Assembly: GCA_947495915.1 (NCBI GenBank)
Contig: CANMAW010000001.1
Coordinates: 992,001 to 1,056,000, forward strand
Reading direction: 5' to 3'
Length of the DNA: 64,000 bases
From: Maribacter algarum (ex Lu et al. 2025) (nom. illeg.)
Lineage (GTDB): Bacteria > Bacteroidota > Bacteroidia > Flavobacteriales > Flavobacteriaceae
Shown: in pieces, positions 9,420-18,602 of the stretch
Layout: each line of letters begins with the position of its first letter
Numbering within the stretch: the stretch's first letter is position 1
Program-made: the position numbers and the translations under genes
Notes under the pieces: generated by a model
Seen by the model: only the letters and a program-made list of their open reading frames with translations
Told to the model about the DNA's origin: nothing
The model's database searches: none

Positions 9420-10310
9420 TTAGTTTTTTAAGGGCATGTAAATTTGTGCTTCCCAGTTTAATTCATCTCCGCCCATATTTGGGTTATTTAAAAAGAATTC
9501 ATAAGGTTTATTTTCAAGGGTAATATTATTTTTCTTTGCATATGCTCTCAAAGCATACCAAGCTCTGTCAGAGGTAATGTAGTTTCCGTTGTAAATAGCT
9601 TTTAGGGCCTTCTGTTTCTGAATCTTTTTAAATTGTAAACCTTTAATTTCTGGCAAGCTATCATTATGAATTATAGGATAACAGAAATTAAATGATAGAC
9701 TATCTTTTTGAACATACCATGTATTTACTTCGATAAAAGGTGGGCCGTTCAACTCAATACCTAAATTTTGTATCATATTCATAAAAGGATACCCTTGCAT
9801 CATTTTAAACGCCTTATTCTTTTGAGAACTCTCATAAGTTACATACGCACAATAAGTTTCAGGTATGGTTTCTTCACCAATTACTGATACTCTGAATTGT
9901 TCAGAATGTTCTTTTAGTACATCTCGAAGATTGCGGAGTGTATTTTTTGACCGTTTTTCAAAATCAGTATCAGAGAAGGGAATTGCAATTTTGTTAGCAA
10001 GACTGTTATTGATATCTGTTATTAGAGCCTTTACTTGTGAAGTAGAATCGTCGATTTGGGTTATTTTCCACTCATAAATATAAGTTGAATCGCCAAAGAC
10101 TATTCGATGTTTAAAATTTTGAAGATTTTTCTGATTTTCTAAATTGCTGTTAGATAAACCATCAGCCCACAACTTGATTGATTGATTTGCTACCGGTGGA
10201 ATTAACTTGGTTTTAAAGGTCACCTGATAGTCGTTCGGTTTTAAAAAAAGATACCAACCTATAGCTACAAAGATTAGTATCAGTAACCCGGTAAATAATT
10301 TACGTTTCAT
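9420..10310 (-). CDS. Membrane-anchored SRPBCC-like plus GyrI-like ligand-binding protein
   Basis: A 296-residue protein with one N-terminal hydrophobic helix (LFTGLLILIFVAIGWYLFL) that anchors it outside the cytoplasm. Residues about 30-150 look like a polyketide-cyclase (SRPBCC) domain, for example FGDSTYIYEWKIT. Residues about 155-296 match the GyrI/AraC effector-binding fold, with IGEETIPETYCAYV at the start and a closing half with KALKAIYNGNY, SDRAWYALRAYAKK and PYEFFLNNP. GyrI-like domains usually bind small hydrophobic ligands. There is no DNA-binding part. It starts two bases before the haloperoxidase-like gene ends (1-bp gap between the CDSs), so the two are probably co-transcribed. 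Confidence 0.65.
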   Translation of the reverse strand: MKRKLFTGLLILIFVAIGWYLFLKPNDYQVTFKTKLIPPVANQSIKLWADGLSNSNLENQKNLQNFKHRIVFGDSTYIYEWKITQIDDSTSQVKALITDINNSLANKIAIPFSDTDFEKRSKNTLRNLRDVLKEHSEQFRVSVIGEETIPETYCAYVTYESSQKNKAFKMMQGYPFMNMIQNLGIELNGPPFIEVNTWYVQKDSLSFNFCYPIIHNDSLPEIKGLQFKKIQKQKALKAIYNGNYITSDRAWYALRAYAKKNNITLENKPYEFFLNNPNMGGDELNWEAQIYMPLKN

Positions 10311-10311
10311 T

Positions 10312-11664
10312 TTAGTTTGTAGTCGTCATTTTGTTTTCATTGATCATCTGCAATTGTTTGATAACAAAATGGCCTAAATCTCGACCTTGTTTCACTCCAA
10401 CTTCTACTGCAGCACGATAGTGAATACCGCCATACATTCTACTAATCGCGGCTTCATCTGCGGCTTGTTTGAAAGATGTAAAACTGCGAATAGGAAGCCC
10501 ATAAGGTACTTCAGTATCGTCATCAAAACTAAAATTATCTCCAAAAACATCGGTTAACGCGACAGAAGCTGCACCAGAAACTACACTATGACCGCTTGTG
10601 TATTCTGGAAAAGGGGGAGTCTGCAAAATTGGTTTCCAATTGGGGTCAATATTTTCATTAATTAAAGTTTCAGGTCGAACCAAATTACTTCTATATTTTT
10701 CATCCCAACAGCTTATAAAAGCATCAGCCATAGCAATTGATGCTTTGGTATAGGCATAAAGGGTTTTAGAAAAAGTACTATTAGTTTTTCTACTTGCGAT
10801 TTTCGTTATACCCATCCAATGTGCGCCAGGGGTAATTTTTTTGGTTGCAAACATTAGGTGCCCTCGAGTTACTGAAACATACGGGTTGCAGTCCCAAAAT
10901 TGAGCAATTTGAACTTCCTCAGAGCTATCTCCTTTTGATGTTATTTCATTACTAATGTTGTAGACTTCTTCAAGTTCTTTATAAAAGTCAGAGCCTTTTT
11001 CCATAGAAAATGGGGGAGGGGGCACTGGTTTAAATTGAGCTGCTGAATCTATTACAAAAGGGCGTATTTTATTCCAATGTGGTTCAATGCCCTGCATATA
11101 TGCTGGCGGTGTCGGTTGCCAGCGACTAACGTCTTCAGTATTTACCGAGAATTGTGGCATTGTTCTGGTTTGATTATAATTATCAGTATTCATCCATGCC
11201 GCAACGTGATCAAATACAAGAAGTCCGTAAGATTTAGATTTTTCGAATACTTCCGGATTCTTTTTTCGCCAAACCCCATACAAGCTATCTTGAAGCTTTT
11301 CCATGCGATCTTCTGAGAAAATTAACTTTTTACTTAGTTCCATGTGAGCAACCATCGCGGCCAATTCATAGTTTAAAAATTCAAAATTTGTAGGTTTTGG
11401 AATGGCGGTGAAATCACTTAATTGGCCGGCTAAGGACTCATATTCATTATCTTGAAGGGCAATGATTTCATAGGCCGCAATATTTGGATAAGCAAATATT
11501 CTACTAGCAACAGGTGGAGAAAAAATATCATGAATCATGATTTCAGTAACTTCATCAATTGATGTGTGAAGGTCTTCTGAACTAACTTGAATAGGTTCAT
11601 ATTTGACACATGAAGCCAATATAGACAAGGTAAGTGTAAGTAATAAAATGTTATTATTTTTCAT
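10312..11664 (-). CDS. Vanadium-dependent haloperoxidase / PAP2-family lipoprotein
   Basis: A 450-residue protein with a lipoprotein signal (LTLSILASC). The C-terminal third carries the vanadate/phosphate-binding motifs of the vanadium chloroperoxidase-PAP2 superfamily: a basic residue in FISCWDEKYRSNLVRPET, then FPEYTSGHSVVSGAAS, then SRMYGGIHYRAAVEVG. Members either oxidise halides with hydrogen peroxide or hydrolyse phosphate esters, and the motifs do not decide between these. It is translationally coupled to the upstream FG-GAP lipoprotein by an ATGA overlap (11661-11664). FG-GAP/UnbV proteins next to this family recur in flavobacteria, so the products may act together at the cell surface. 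The partnership is inferred from gene order. Confidence 0.8.
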   Translation of the reverse strand: MKNNNILLLTLTLSILASCVKYEPIQVSSEDLHTSIDEVTEIMIHDIFSPPVASRIFAYPNIAAYEIIALQDNEYESLAGQLSDFTAIPKPTNFEFLNYELAAMVAHMELSKKLIFSEDRMEKLQDSLYGVWRKKNPEVFEKSKSYGLLVFDHVAAWMNTDNYNQTRTMPQFSVNTEDVSRWQPTPPAYMQGIEPHWNKIRPFVIDSAAQFKPVPPPPFSMEKGSDFYKELEEVYNISNEITSKGDSSEEVQIAQFWDCNPYVSVTRGHLMFATKKITPGAHWMGITKIASRKTNSTFSKTLYAYTKASIAMADAFISCWDEKYRSNLVRPETLINENIDPNWKPILQTPPFPEYTSGHSVVSGAASVALTDVFGDNFSFDDDTEVPYGLPIRSFTSFKQAADEAAISRMYGGIHYRAAVEVGVKQGRDLGHFVIKQLQMINENKMTTTN

Positions 11665-14600
11665 GGTGTTAGTTTATAAACCTGTGCTTTATCGTTATTG
11701 ATGGTGACCAATAGATAGGGTTGCTTGTTAAATGAGATTATATTCAAATGCCTGACTGATTTTTGAGTAATGTCTAAACCGATATGATTTCCTGAAAGTA
11801 TATTATGTTCATCTTTTATGAAGGCGCCTGCAAAAGAGTCAAACCTGCCTTGTAGCGGTTTAACACCGAAATAGTTACCTGCTAATAGGGCTTCCATTTT
11901 TCCGTCGTTGTCGTAATCATAAACGAGTGTAGCCATAATTGGAGCCACTTGAAGTTCATTTTTAAACGGAATGAATTCAAAGGTACCGGCATTGTTTTTT
12001 AAATACCCAGAGCGCAATTCAGAAACTTCCAGCGTGATTGCGTTTTTTAGTATATCTTTTCCTAAAATTTCAGAAACTGTTTTTCCTGCAAAATCAGTAT
12101 AATTAGTGAATTTCTTTTTAAGTGAAACCAATTGCCCCGATAATTCATTTAAACTTTCTAATGGGTAATATGCCCCGTTTTTTTCACTTGCAACTATGGT
12201 TTCTGTTTGTCCGTTTGAATCAAAATCGCGATAAAACATTTTTAAAGGGTAATTGGTTGAAGCTGTAAACTTGGTGTTTGTTCCCCAGTTACCTAAAAGA
12301 TAATCTTGATCTCCGTCATGATCAATATCAAATGATGCAATAGTCTGCCATAATCCTGATAATTTGTCTGAAGTTACATTTATCTTTTTGAGTTTGCCTG
12401 CTTCGTTTTTGAAGAATGCAGGAGCCATCCATTCTCCTACAATAATGAGGTCATCAATATTATCATTATCAAAATCTTGCCATATGGCATCGGTAACCAT
12501 ACCTATGGTTTTTAGTGCTTCATTTTCTACAATTGTAAAGTGTCCATTGTCGTTTTGTAATATATACGAATTGGGAATATTACCGAAGTCATTCGTTATA
12601 GCGTGATTACCTACAAATACATCTAAATCTCCATCATTATCATAATCATTAGCTTTTATAACCGAAGCATTTTCATAATAATCAGGTAGTTTAATACAGA
12701 GGTAAGTATCGTTTTTTTGTTGGTAATAGCTATCAAGAAGTGGAGGCATTTTGTTGAAAAAGTCTCCTCCACCTGAACCCAAAATAATATCGTTGATACC
12801 GTCTGAATTGAAATCTTCAATAATAGCACTAACATCTTCTTTAATAGAATCTTTTAGTATGGTATTGATTTTAGTTTCAACAAAAGTCGAATCTGATTGC
12901 AGGTAGATTTTTGCGGGTATGTATTTCGAACCTCCAAAGAAAATATCTGCAGTGCCATCATTATTTAAATCGCCAGTAGCTGTTGCCGGGCCCCGGTCAC
13001 CGATTTGATATGGCATCAATTTTTGACGATTAAAATCAACATAGCCATCTTCTTTATGTGTAAAATTTAAACCTAAGTTGTTGTCAACAGGTTCGAAAAT
13101 TCTTTTATGTTCACTAATTAAAGATTTATAATTAAAAACACTGGTACTTTCTGGGCTGATAGTAATTTGCTGATTAACAGGAATGTTCTTAACGAGTTGA
13201 AAACTACCATCAGGCCATACAATCTTTAAAGAGTCAACTTGCTGACTATCGCCATAACCAAAATGTATAATTGGTTCTGAAGAACTTTGAAACCCTCTTA
13301 CAGTAAAAAGTTCTTTGTACTGCAAATTTTCATTGTGATAAGACCACACTTTGGTGCCTATACCAAAGGGGTTTTTTTGGTTGTATTTGAATTTAATTTT
13401 TAAATAGTTGGCTTGGTCGTTAGTGGTGTTAATATAAATAGTAGCTAAATCATTACTGTTATTAGTAATGAGATCTATATCACCGTCTAAATCAAGATCA
13501 GCTAAAGCTGTAGCCCCTGATTTTAAAGTGTCGTTTTTAATCCATTGTTTAGACATGTCTTCAAACCGAAGATTTTCATTGCCCTTAAAAATGTAATTTT
13601 GAACGGCGCCTGTTGGCATTAATTTTAATGCCTCTTGATCAACCAGCTTTGTGTTGTTAATTTTCTTTTGAATTTGTTCACTAGAGACAAAATTTATAAA
13701 ATCTAAATTATTAGGTCTTTTAGCGATACCATTGCTGATGAATACATCTTGATTTCCATCTTGATTGTAATCGGCAAATAGGGCGCTCCAGCTCCAATCG
13801 GTTGCTGCTACACCACTAAGTAAAGCGGTTTCTGAATAGCTTCCGTTTTGACCGTTTATGAAGAGCATATTTCGGGAGTATTGATAGTGATAACCAAAAC
13901 GTTCTGTTCTTAGGTTTTGCGTTTGAACATCATCAGCTCCTTCAGAAGATTTTAATACTTTTTCATCCTCAGGAAGCATATCTAAAGAAATGATATCAGG
14001 CCATCCATCATGATTAATATCAGCGACATCATTCCCCATTGAAAATCGTGCAGTATGACCAAAGTAGTCTCGTAAACTTTCTTTGAAGGTGCCATCGCCA
14101 TTGTTTAAATAGTAGTAATCATCTTCATGAAAATCATTGCCAACATAAATATCAGGAAATCCATCTTGGTTGAAATCAGAAATTGCGACCCCTAATCCGT
14201 ATCCGTTAACGCCACCGTAAATACCTGCAGCTTCACTTACATCTACAAACCTATCACCATCGTTTCGAAGTAACTTATCACCCGTTTCATAACTTCTTTT
14301 TTTTCTTACTTCCGCTTTACCATAAGATTCTTGCGTGTGAACCGCATGATTCAATAGGTAGAGATCTAAATCACCATCTAAATCATAATCTAAGAAGGCA
14401 GCAGATGAGCTATACGAATCAAAATCTAAACCAAACTTGGCTGCGCTTTCGGTAAAAGTAGCATCGCCGTTGTTAATATAAAGCTCATTGAAGCCGTTAA
14501 AGCCATTGATACCTACAACGGCACAGACGTAAATGTCTAATAAACCGTCTCCGTTGACGTCTCCCATAACAGCACCGGTATTCCAACTGCTGTTTCCTGC

Positions 14601-14909
14601 AATACCAGCATGTTCACTGATGTCTTCAAACTTTAAATTGCCTTTATTCAGATATAGTTTGTTCTTTACTTGATTACCTGAAAAGAAAATATCAGGTAGG
14701 TCATCACCATTAATATCTCCAACAGCTACACCGCCACCATTATAAAAATAGAGGTAATCTAAAATGTTTAGATCTTCTGTTTCTGTAATTGAATTGATGA
14801 AGTCAATACCGGTTTCTTCTGCTGGGGGATTTAGAAAAAGTTCCCCTTCAGATTCATTACAACCTAATAGCAAAAATAACAGACCGAAGTAAAGTATATT
14901 CTTAATCAT
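11661..14909 (-). CDS. FG-GAP/VCBS and ASPIC/UnbV repeat lipoprotein (CRTAC1-like), paralogue 2
   Basis: A 1082-residue lipoprotein (LFLLLGC signal). It contains many FG-GAP units with calcium-binding loops such as DINGDDLPDIFFSG, DVNGDGLLDIYV, DYDLDGDLDLYLLNH and DFNQDGFPDIYVG, in a propeller spread over residues about 40-500 and again 620-1050. An ASPIC/UnbV segment sits between (about 515-585), with GIGTKV, RGFQSSSEPIIHFG and LKIVWPDGS. It is a tandem paralogue of the next upstream gene and overlaps it by eight bases. Its stop overlaps the start of the haloperoxidase-like gene. It is likely surface exposed and involved in ligand or partner binding; no enzymatic motif is visible. Confidence 0.85.
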   Translation of the reverse strand: MIKNILYFGLLFLLLGCNESEGELFLNPPAEETGIDFINSITETEDLNILDYLYFYNGGGVAVGDINGDDLPDIFFSGNQVKNKLYLNKGNLKFEDISEHAGIAGNSSWNTGAVMGDVNGDGLLDIYVCAVVGINGFNGFNELYINNGDATFTESAAKFGLDFDSYSSSAAFLDYDLDGDLDLYLLNHAVHTQESYGKAEVRKKRSYETGDKLLRNDGDRFVDVSEAAGIYGGVNGYGLGVAISDFNQDGFPDIYVGNDFHEDDYYYLNNGDGTFKESLRDYFGHTARFSMGNDVADINHDGWPDIISLDMLPEDEKVLKSSEGADDVQTQNLRTERFGYHYQYSRNMLFINGQNGSYSETALLSGVAATDWSWSALFADYNQDGNQDVFISNGIAKRPNNLDFINFVSSEQIQKKINNTKLVDQEALKLMPTGAVQNYIFKGNENLRFEDMSKQWIKNDTLKSGATALADLDLDGDIDLITNNSNDLATIYINTTNDQANYLKIKFKYNQKNPFGIGTKVWSYHNENLQYKELFTVRGFQSSSEPIIHFGYGDSQQVDSLKIVWPDGSFQLVKNIPVNQQITISPESTSVFNYKSLISEHKRIFEPVDNNLGLNFTHKEDGYVDFNRQKLMPYQIGDRGPATATGDLNNDGTADIFFGGSKYIPAKIYLQSDSTFVETKINTILKDSIKEDVSAIIEDFNSDGINDIILGSGGGDFFNKMPPLLDSYYQQKNDTYLCIKLPDYYENASVIKANDYDNDGDLDVFVGNHAITNDFGNIPNSYILQNDNGHFTIVENEALKTIGMVTDAIWQDFDNDNIDDLIIVGEWMAPAFFKNEAGKLKKINVTSDKLSGLWQTIASFDIDHDGDQDYLLGNWGTNTKFTASTNYPLKMFYRDFDSNGQTETIVASEKNGAYYPLESLNELSGQLVSLKKKFTNYTDFAGKTVSEILGKDILKNAITLEVSELRSGYLKNNAGTFEFIPFKNELQVAPIMATLVYDYDNDGKMEALLAGNYFGVKPLQGRFDSFAGAFIKDEHNILSGNHIGLDITQKSVRHLNIISFNKQPYLLVTINNDKAQVYKLTP

Positions 14910-17900
14910 TCAATGCAAAAATCTTTGGTTTACTATTGTTGATTGCAGTAACAATATAATTCTTGCCAGAAGCATCCTTAAATTTTTCGAGATGCTTTAG
15001 TTCGTTTCGAATGAAAAAACCGCTATCATTATAGTTTTGCCAAGTGAAATTCATTTGTCCATCACCCAGCAGTACATTTCCGTAATTAGCGTCAAGACGC
15101 GAATATTGAGGCTTAAATTCAAAATTATTACCTGCCATTATAAGATCGAGATTTCCGTCATTATTGATGTCGGTACAAGAAATACTGCAAACACACGAGA
15201 GTTGAACACGACTTGGTAGGTTTTTAATAGTAAACTTTCCACCTCCTTCATTTATAGCAATTATAGATGCAGAGGTATTAGCTTCGCGCATGATAGACTT
15301 TTTAAAAATGGCCTCAGAAAATAATTCTTCAATAGACTTGGTGGCATAAACAGAAGCTTTGATGTTTTGTTTTTTCAAAGCCGTAATTTGACCTATCATC
15401 TCCTGCTTTTGATGAATAGGATAGTCCTTGCCGTTTCTACTTTGAGTTACAATTTGCTCAAGTGTGCCATTATCATCATAATCATTAATCCAGATTCTCA
15501 TAGGATTTTCAAGTGAAGTCTTATAATGCAAATTATTTCCTGAGTTACCTATAATAAGATCATTATCTCCATCATTATCTAAATCGGCGGCAGTTACAGT
15601 ATTCCACCAACCAGATAAACTATCTAGAGCAGATGGCATTTTAGACAAACGGCGCCCCGAATTTTTGTAAATAATAGGTGAACCCCAGTCTGATACGGTG
15701 ATCAAGTCTTTTTTCTGATCACCATCAATATCTGCCCAAGTGGCATGTGTAACCATACCAGCATCTTTTAAATCATAGGCATTTCTTTCGGTGGCGTTTT
15801 CAAAAGTGCCATCGCCTCTGTTCACTAATAACATATGATTTGGGTCAACACCATAGGTGCCGACAATACTTCGTGAACCAATAAATAGGTCAATATCGCC
15901 ATCACTGTCAAAATCTTCTGGAGAAATAACAGCAATATTTTTAAAGGTGGAAGGTATTTGAGAAGTTGATTTGCTAAAATTTCCTTTACCGTCATTAAGA
16001 TATAGTCTGCTACGATATGTTTTTTCTTCACCAACTTCATTACCTCCAGAGCCAACAATTAAATCTAGATCATTATCACCATCGGCATCAAAAAAAGCGG
16101 CAGCAGTGTCTTCGTAAGAAGCATCTTCATGAAAAGGGTTTGGAGAGTTAGCTTTCAGTTTGCCATTGCCAAGGTGCTTGTAAATGGTTGCTGATTGTCC
16201 TTTGGCCCCTCCAATAAAAATATCTTCATTGCCATCTGCATTAATATCGCCGACAGCCATTGATGGTCCTTCTTGAGAAAGAGATCTGAAAATTAAGCCT
16301 TCATAATCAAAGTCGTTATAACTGTTCTCTTTATGAGTAATTAAATTTTGATTATCAATTTCAGTAAGTAAGGGTTTTAGATTTTTTGTTTTTGGTATTT
16401 TATAAGTTTTATTAGCGTCTTTATATTTCAACGTAAGCATTTGTTTTGATTGAATATTTTCAAACAATTCTGTTCTATCATCAGGCCAAATAATACGTAA
16501 ACTGTCAAGAGCATTTACTTTTCCTAAACCAATAGTCATGGTATAATCCATTGAGGATTGGAATCCTCTTGAAGGAATTTGTTCTTGAATTATGGTTTGG
16601 TCATCATAGTAAAGCATGACCGTAGCACCTATAGCAAATTTGTTTTTTTTCGTGCCTTCAAACTTAATTTTTAAATAATTATTGGTACTCAATGAATCAG
16701 AATGGTTTTCGTAAATAAAGGTTTGCATATTCACATTATTTACAACCAACTCTAAATCGCCGTCATTGTCTAAATCACCATAAGCCGCCCCGTTAGACAT
16801 ACTAGGCAACTCAAAACCCCAGTCAGAATTGGCATTCGAAAATGTGATATCACCATTATTTCGATACGCATAATTTGGTTGCGGGCGAATTGGCATTTTA
16901 TTTATGATAGAATCAATAGATTCTTTTCTACCGGTTAAAGCCATTTTCTGAATGATTTCATTGGCGAAAAAGTCAACAAAATCTAAATCAGTTAGATCAT
17001 GATTGATACCATTGGTTATAAATATATCACGAAGCCCATCATTATCCATATCTACTAAAAGGCCAGCCCAACTCCAATCAGTTGCGTCGACACCACTGTA
17101 GTAAGCAATTTCAGAAAATGATCCGTTTCCATTATTCAATTGTAAGGTGTTTTGAATGTATTGCTGATAAAAATCTTTACTTCGTTTGAGGTTAAAAACA
17201 TTATATCCTTCAAATTCCATAACCGATTTCACACGTTCATCAGCTTCAGGTAACATATCTGTAATAAATATTTCTGAATGACCGTCGTTGTTGATGTCTG
17301 CAATATCGATACCCATGGCAGATAACGATAGATGTTGTGTCCATTCCTTTATTTCTTCAGAAAAGGTGCCGTCTTGATTGTTAATATAGAGATAATCTCT
17401 TTCGTAAAAGTCGTTAGAAACATATAAGTCAGGATATAAATCTTTGTTTATATCTGTTACCATTACACCCAGGCCAAATCCGATGAGGCTGCCATAAATA
17501 CCCGCTTCTTCGCTTACATCAACAAATTTGCCACCATCATTACGAAGTAACATATCACCAACCCCTTTAAAAATATCTGGTACCCCCTCCCAATCTTGAG
17601 CTCTTACATGGCGTTGCTCTGCATAACCCAAACTACTTACAGGAATATTGCTATTGTTCAATATATAAGCATCTAAATCTCCATCTTTATCATAGTCAAA
17701 GAAAGTGGCATGTGTAGAAAATCCCGTTTTAGCTAAGTTATATTCAGCAGCTTTTTCAGTAAAGGTTAAATCACCGTTATTGATGTATAAGTCATTGTCA
17801 TGATTATTGCCTTTCATGTTTCCGGCATTACTAACATAAATATCAAGTAAGCCATCTTCATTTATATCAACCATGTTTACCCCTGTTGACCAGGGTTTAT

Positions 17901-18273
17901 TTCCTTCAATTCCGGCGGCCTTCGAAATATCTTCAAACTCTAAATTACCCTTATTAAGATAAAGCTTATTCGGAACCATATTTCCAGTAAGATAAATATC
18001 GGCTAATCCGTCATTATTAATATCTCCAATAGCAACACCACCACCGTTGTAGAAGTTCCGATATTTAAAAATATTGAAGTCCTTTTGGTTTTCAACGCTG
18101 TTAATAAAATCAATTCCTGTTTTTTCTTTTGATAAAAGTGAGAATAAAGTTGCTTTTGTTTCAGCAGTATTATTTTTATTTTCAGAATTTTCACTGCAAG
18201 AAATCAAAGCGATGAATACAAGAAAAACACCAATGATTTTTACTTGTTTTGTATTCCATAGAATATTACGCAT
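14902..18273 (-). CDS. FG-GAP/VCBS and ASPIC/UnbV repeat lipoprotein (CRTAC1-like), paralogue 1
   Basis: A 1123-residue lipoprotein with signal IIGVFLVFIALISC. The layout matches the downstream paralogue: FG-GAP calcium loops such as DINNDGLADIYLTG, DINEDGLLDIYVSN and DYDKDGDLDAYILNN, an ASPIC/UnbV segment near 535-605 (FAIGATVMLYY, RGFQSSMDYTMTIG, IIWPDDRTEL), then a second set of FG-GAP units. It is the first gene of an operon (two FG-GAP genes, haloperoxidase-like, GyrI-like, propeller lipoprotein) whose start lies 25 bases from a LacI-type palindrome at 18298-18313, which suggests carbohydrate control. Proteins of this sort often accompany SusCD transporters. The molecular role is unknown. 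Confidence 0.85.
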   Translation of the reverse strand: MRNILWNTKQVKIIGVFLVFIALISCSENSENKNNTAETKATLFSLLSKEKTGIDFINSVENQKDFNIFKYRNFYNGGGVAIGDINNDGLADIYLTGNMVPNKLYLNKGNLEFEDISKAAGIEGNKPWSTGVNMVDINEDGLLDIYVSNAGNMKGNNHDNDLYINNGDLTFTEKAAEYNLAKTGFSTHATFFDYDKDGDLDAYILNNSNIPVSSLGYAEQRHVRAQDWEGVPDIFKGVGDMLLRNDGGKFVDVSEEAGIYGSLIGFGLGVMVTDINKDLYPDLYVSNDFYERDYLYINNQDGTFSEEIKEWTQHLSLSAMGIDIADINNDGHSEIFITDMLPEADERVKSVMEFEGYNVFNLKRSKDFYQQYIQNTLQLNNGNGSFSEIAYYSGVDATDWSWAGLLVDMDNDGLRDIFITNGINHDLTDLDFVDFFANEIIQKMALTGRKESIDSIINKMPIRPQPNYAYRNNGDITFSNANSDWGFELPSMSNGAAYGDLDNDGDLELVVNNVNMQTFIYENHSDSLSTNNYLKIKFEGTKKNKFAIGATVMLYYDDQTIIQEQIPSRGFQSSMDYTMTIGLGKVNALDSLRIIWPDDRTELFENIQSKQMLTLKYKDANKTYKIPKTKNLKPLLTEIDNQNLITHKENSYNDFDYEGLIFRSLSQEGPSMAVGDINADGNEDIFIGGAKGQSATIYKHLGNGKLKANSPNPFHEDASYEDTAAAFFDADGDNDLDLIVGSGGNEVGEEKTYRSRLYLNDGKGNFSKSTSQIPSTFKNIAVISPEDFDSDGDIDLFIGSRSIVGTYGVDPNHMLLVNRGDGTFENATERNAYDLKDAGMVTHATWADIDGDQKKDLITVSDWGSPIIYKNSGRRLSKMPSALDSLSGWWNTVTAADLDNDGDNDLIIGNSGNNLHYKTSLENPMRIWINDYDDNGTLEQIVTQSRNGKDYPIHQKQEMIGQITALKKQNIKASVYATKSIEELFSEAIFKKSIMREANTSASIIAINEGGGKFTIKNLPSRVQLSCVCSISCTDINNDGNLDLIMAGNNFEFKPQYSRLDANYGNVLLGDGQMNFTWQNYNDSGFFIRNELKHLEKFKDASGKNYIVTAINNSKPKIFALND

Positions 18274-18297
18274 ATTTATTTTTTTTCATCAATATCT

Positions 18298-18313
18298 ACG
18301 ATAACGTTTTCGT
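18298..18313. promoter_or_regulatory. LacI-family operator upstream of the FG-GAP operon
   Basis: The 16-mer ACGATAACGTTTTCGT is a near-perfect palindrome around a central CG, the hallmark of LacI-family operators. It lies 25 bases upstream of the start codon of the FG-GAP gene at 18273 and shares its pattern with sites at 23094 and 28069. Confidence 0.7.
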
Positions 18314-18336
18314 AAAAGTCAATTTTAAGTTAAACC

Positions 18337-18356
18337 TTTTTACTACCTAGTAAAAA
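18337..18356. repeat. Perfect inverted repeat, possible operator
   Basis: The arms TTTTTACTA and TAGTAAAAA are exactly complementary around CC. The site sits between two divergent genes and next to the LacI-type operator, so a second DNA-binding regulator is possible. It could also be only an AT-rich hairpin. Confidence 0.4.
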
Positions 18357-18363
18357 AAAGTGT

Positions 18364-18380
18364 CAGTTTTCGTGAAACTG
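18364..18380. repeat. Inverted repeat containing a TTTTCGT half-site
   Basis: CAGTTT and AAACTG flank TCGTG. The repeat includes TTTTCGT, the half-site of the LacI-type operator 60 bases away, so it may be an auxiliary operator. Confidence 0.35.
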
Positions 18381-18602
18381 CCATTTTACAGTGTGTTCGA
18401 AGGTTTTTCGTCAGACTTGCAAGATAGAAAATCTTTAATGAATGTTGAAAAAGATTATTCTTAATATTTATCAATTTTCGACAATTTTATTTAGGGAAAA
18501 TAAATAGACATTTTTACTTAAAATGTTATTATGTGATAATGACGCTCAAGTTGTCTAAAAATCTAATATATTTAGTGATATTAAATCAAACCAACTAAAC
18601 TT

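Larger units (their letters stand above)
18274..18602. promoter_or_regulatory. Divergent control region between the FG-GAP operon and the sodium symporter
   Basis: This 329-base gap has no gene. It holds a LacI-type operator (18298-18313), a perfect 20-base inverted repeat (18337-18356), a 17-base imperfect-loop inverted repeat (18364-18380), and three copies of TTTTCGT on the plus strand (18307-18313, 18367-18373, 18405-18411). The remaining part to 18602 is AT-rich, and I see no consensus promoter I would defend. Confidence 0.6.
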
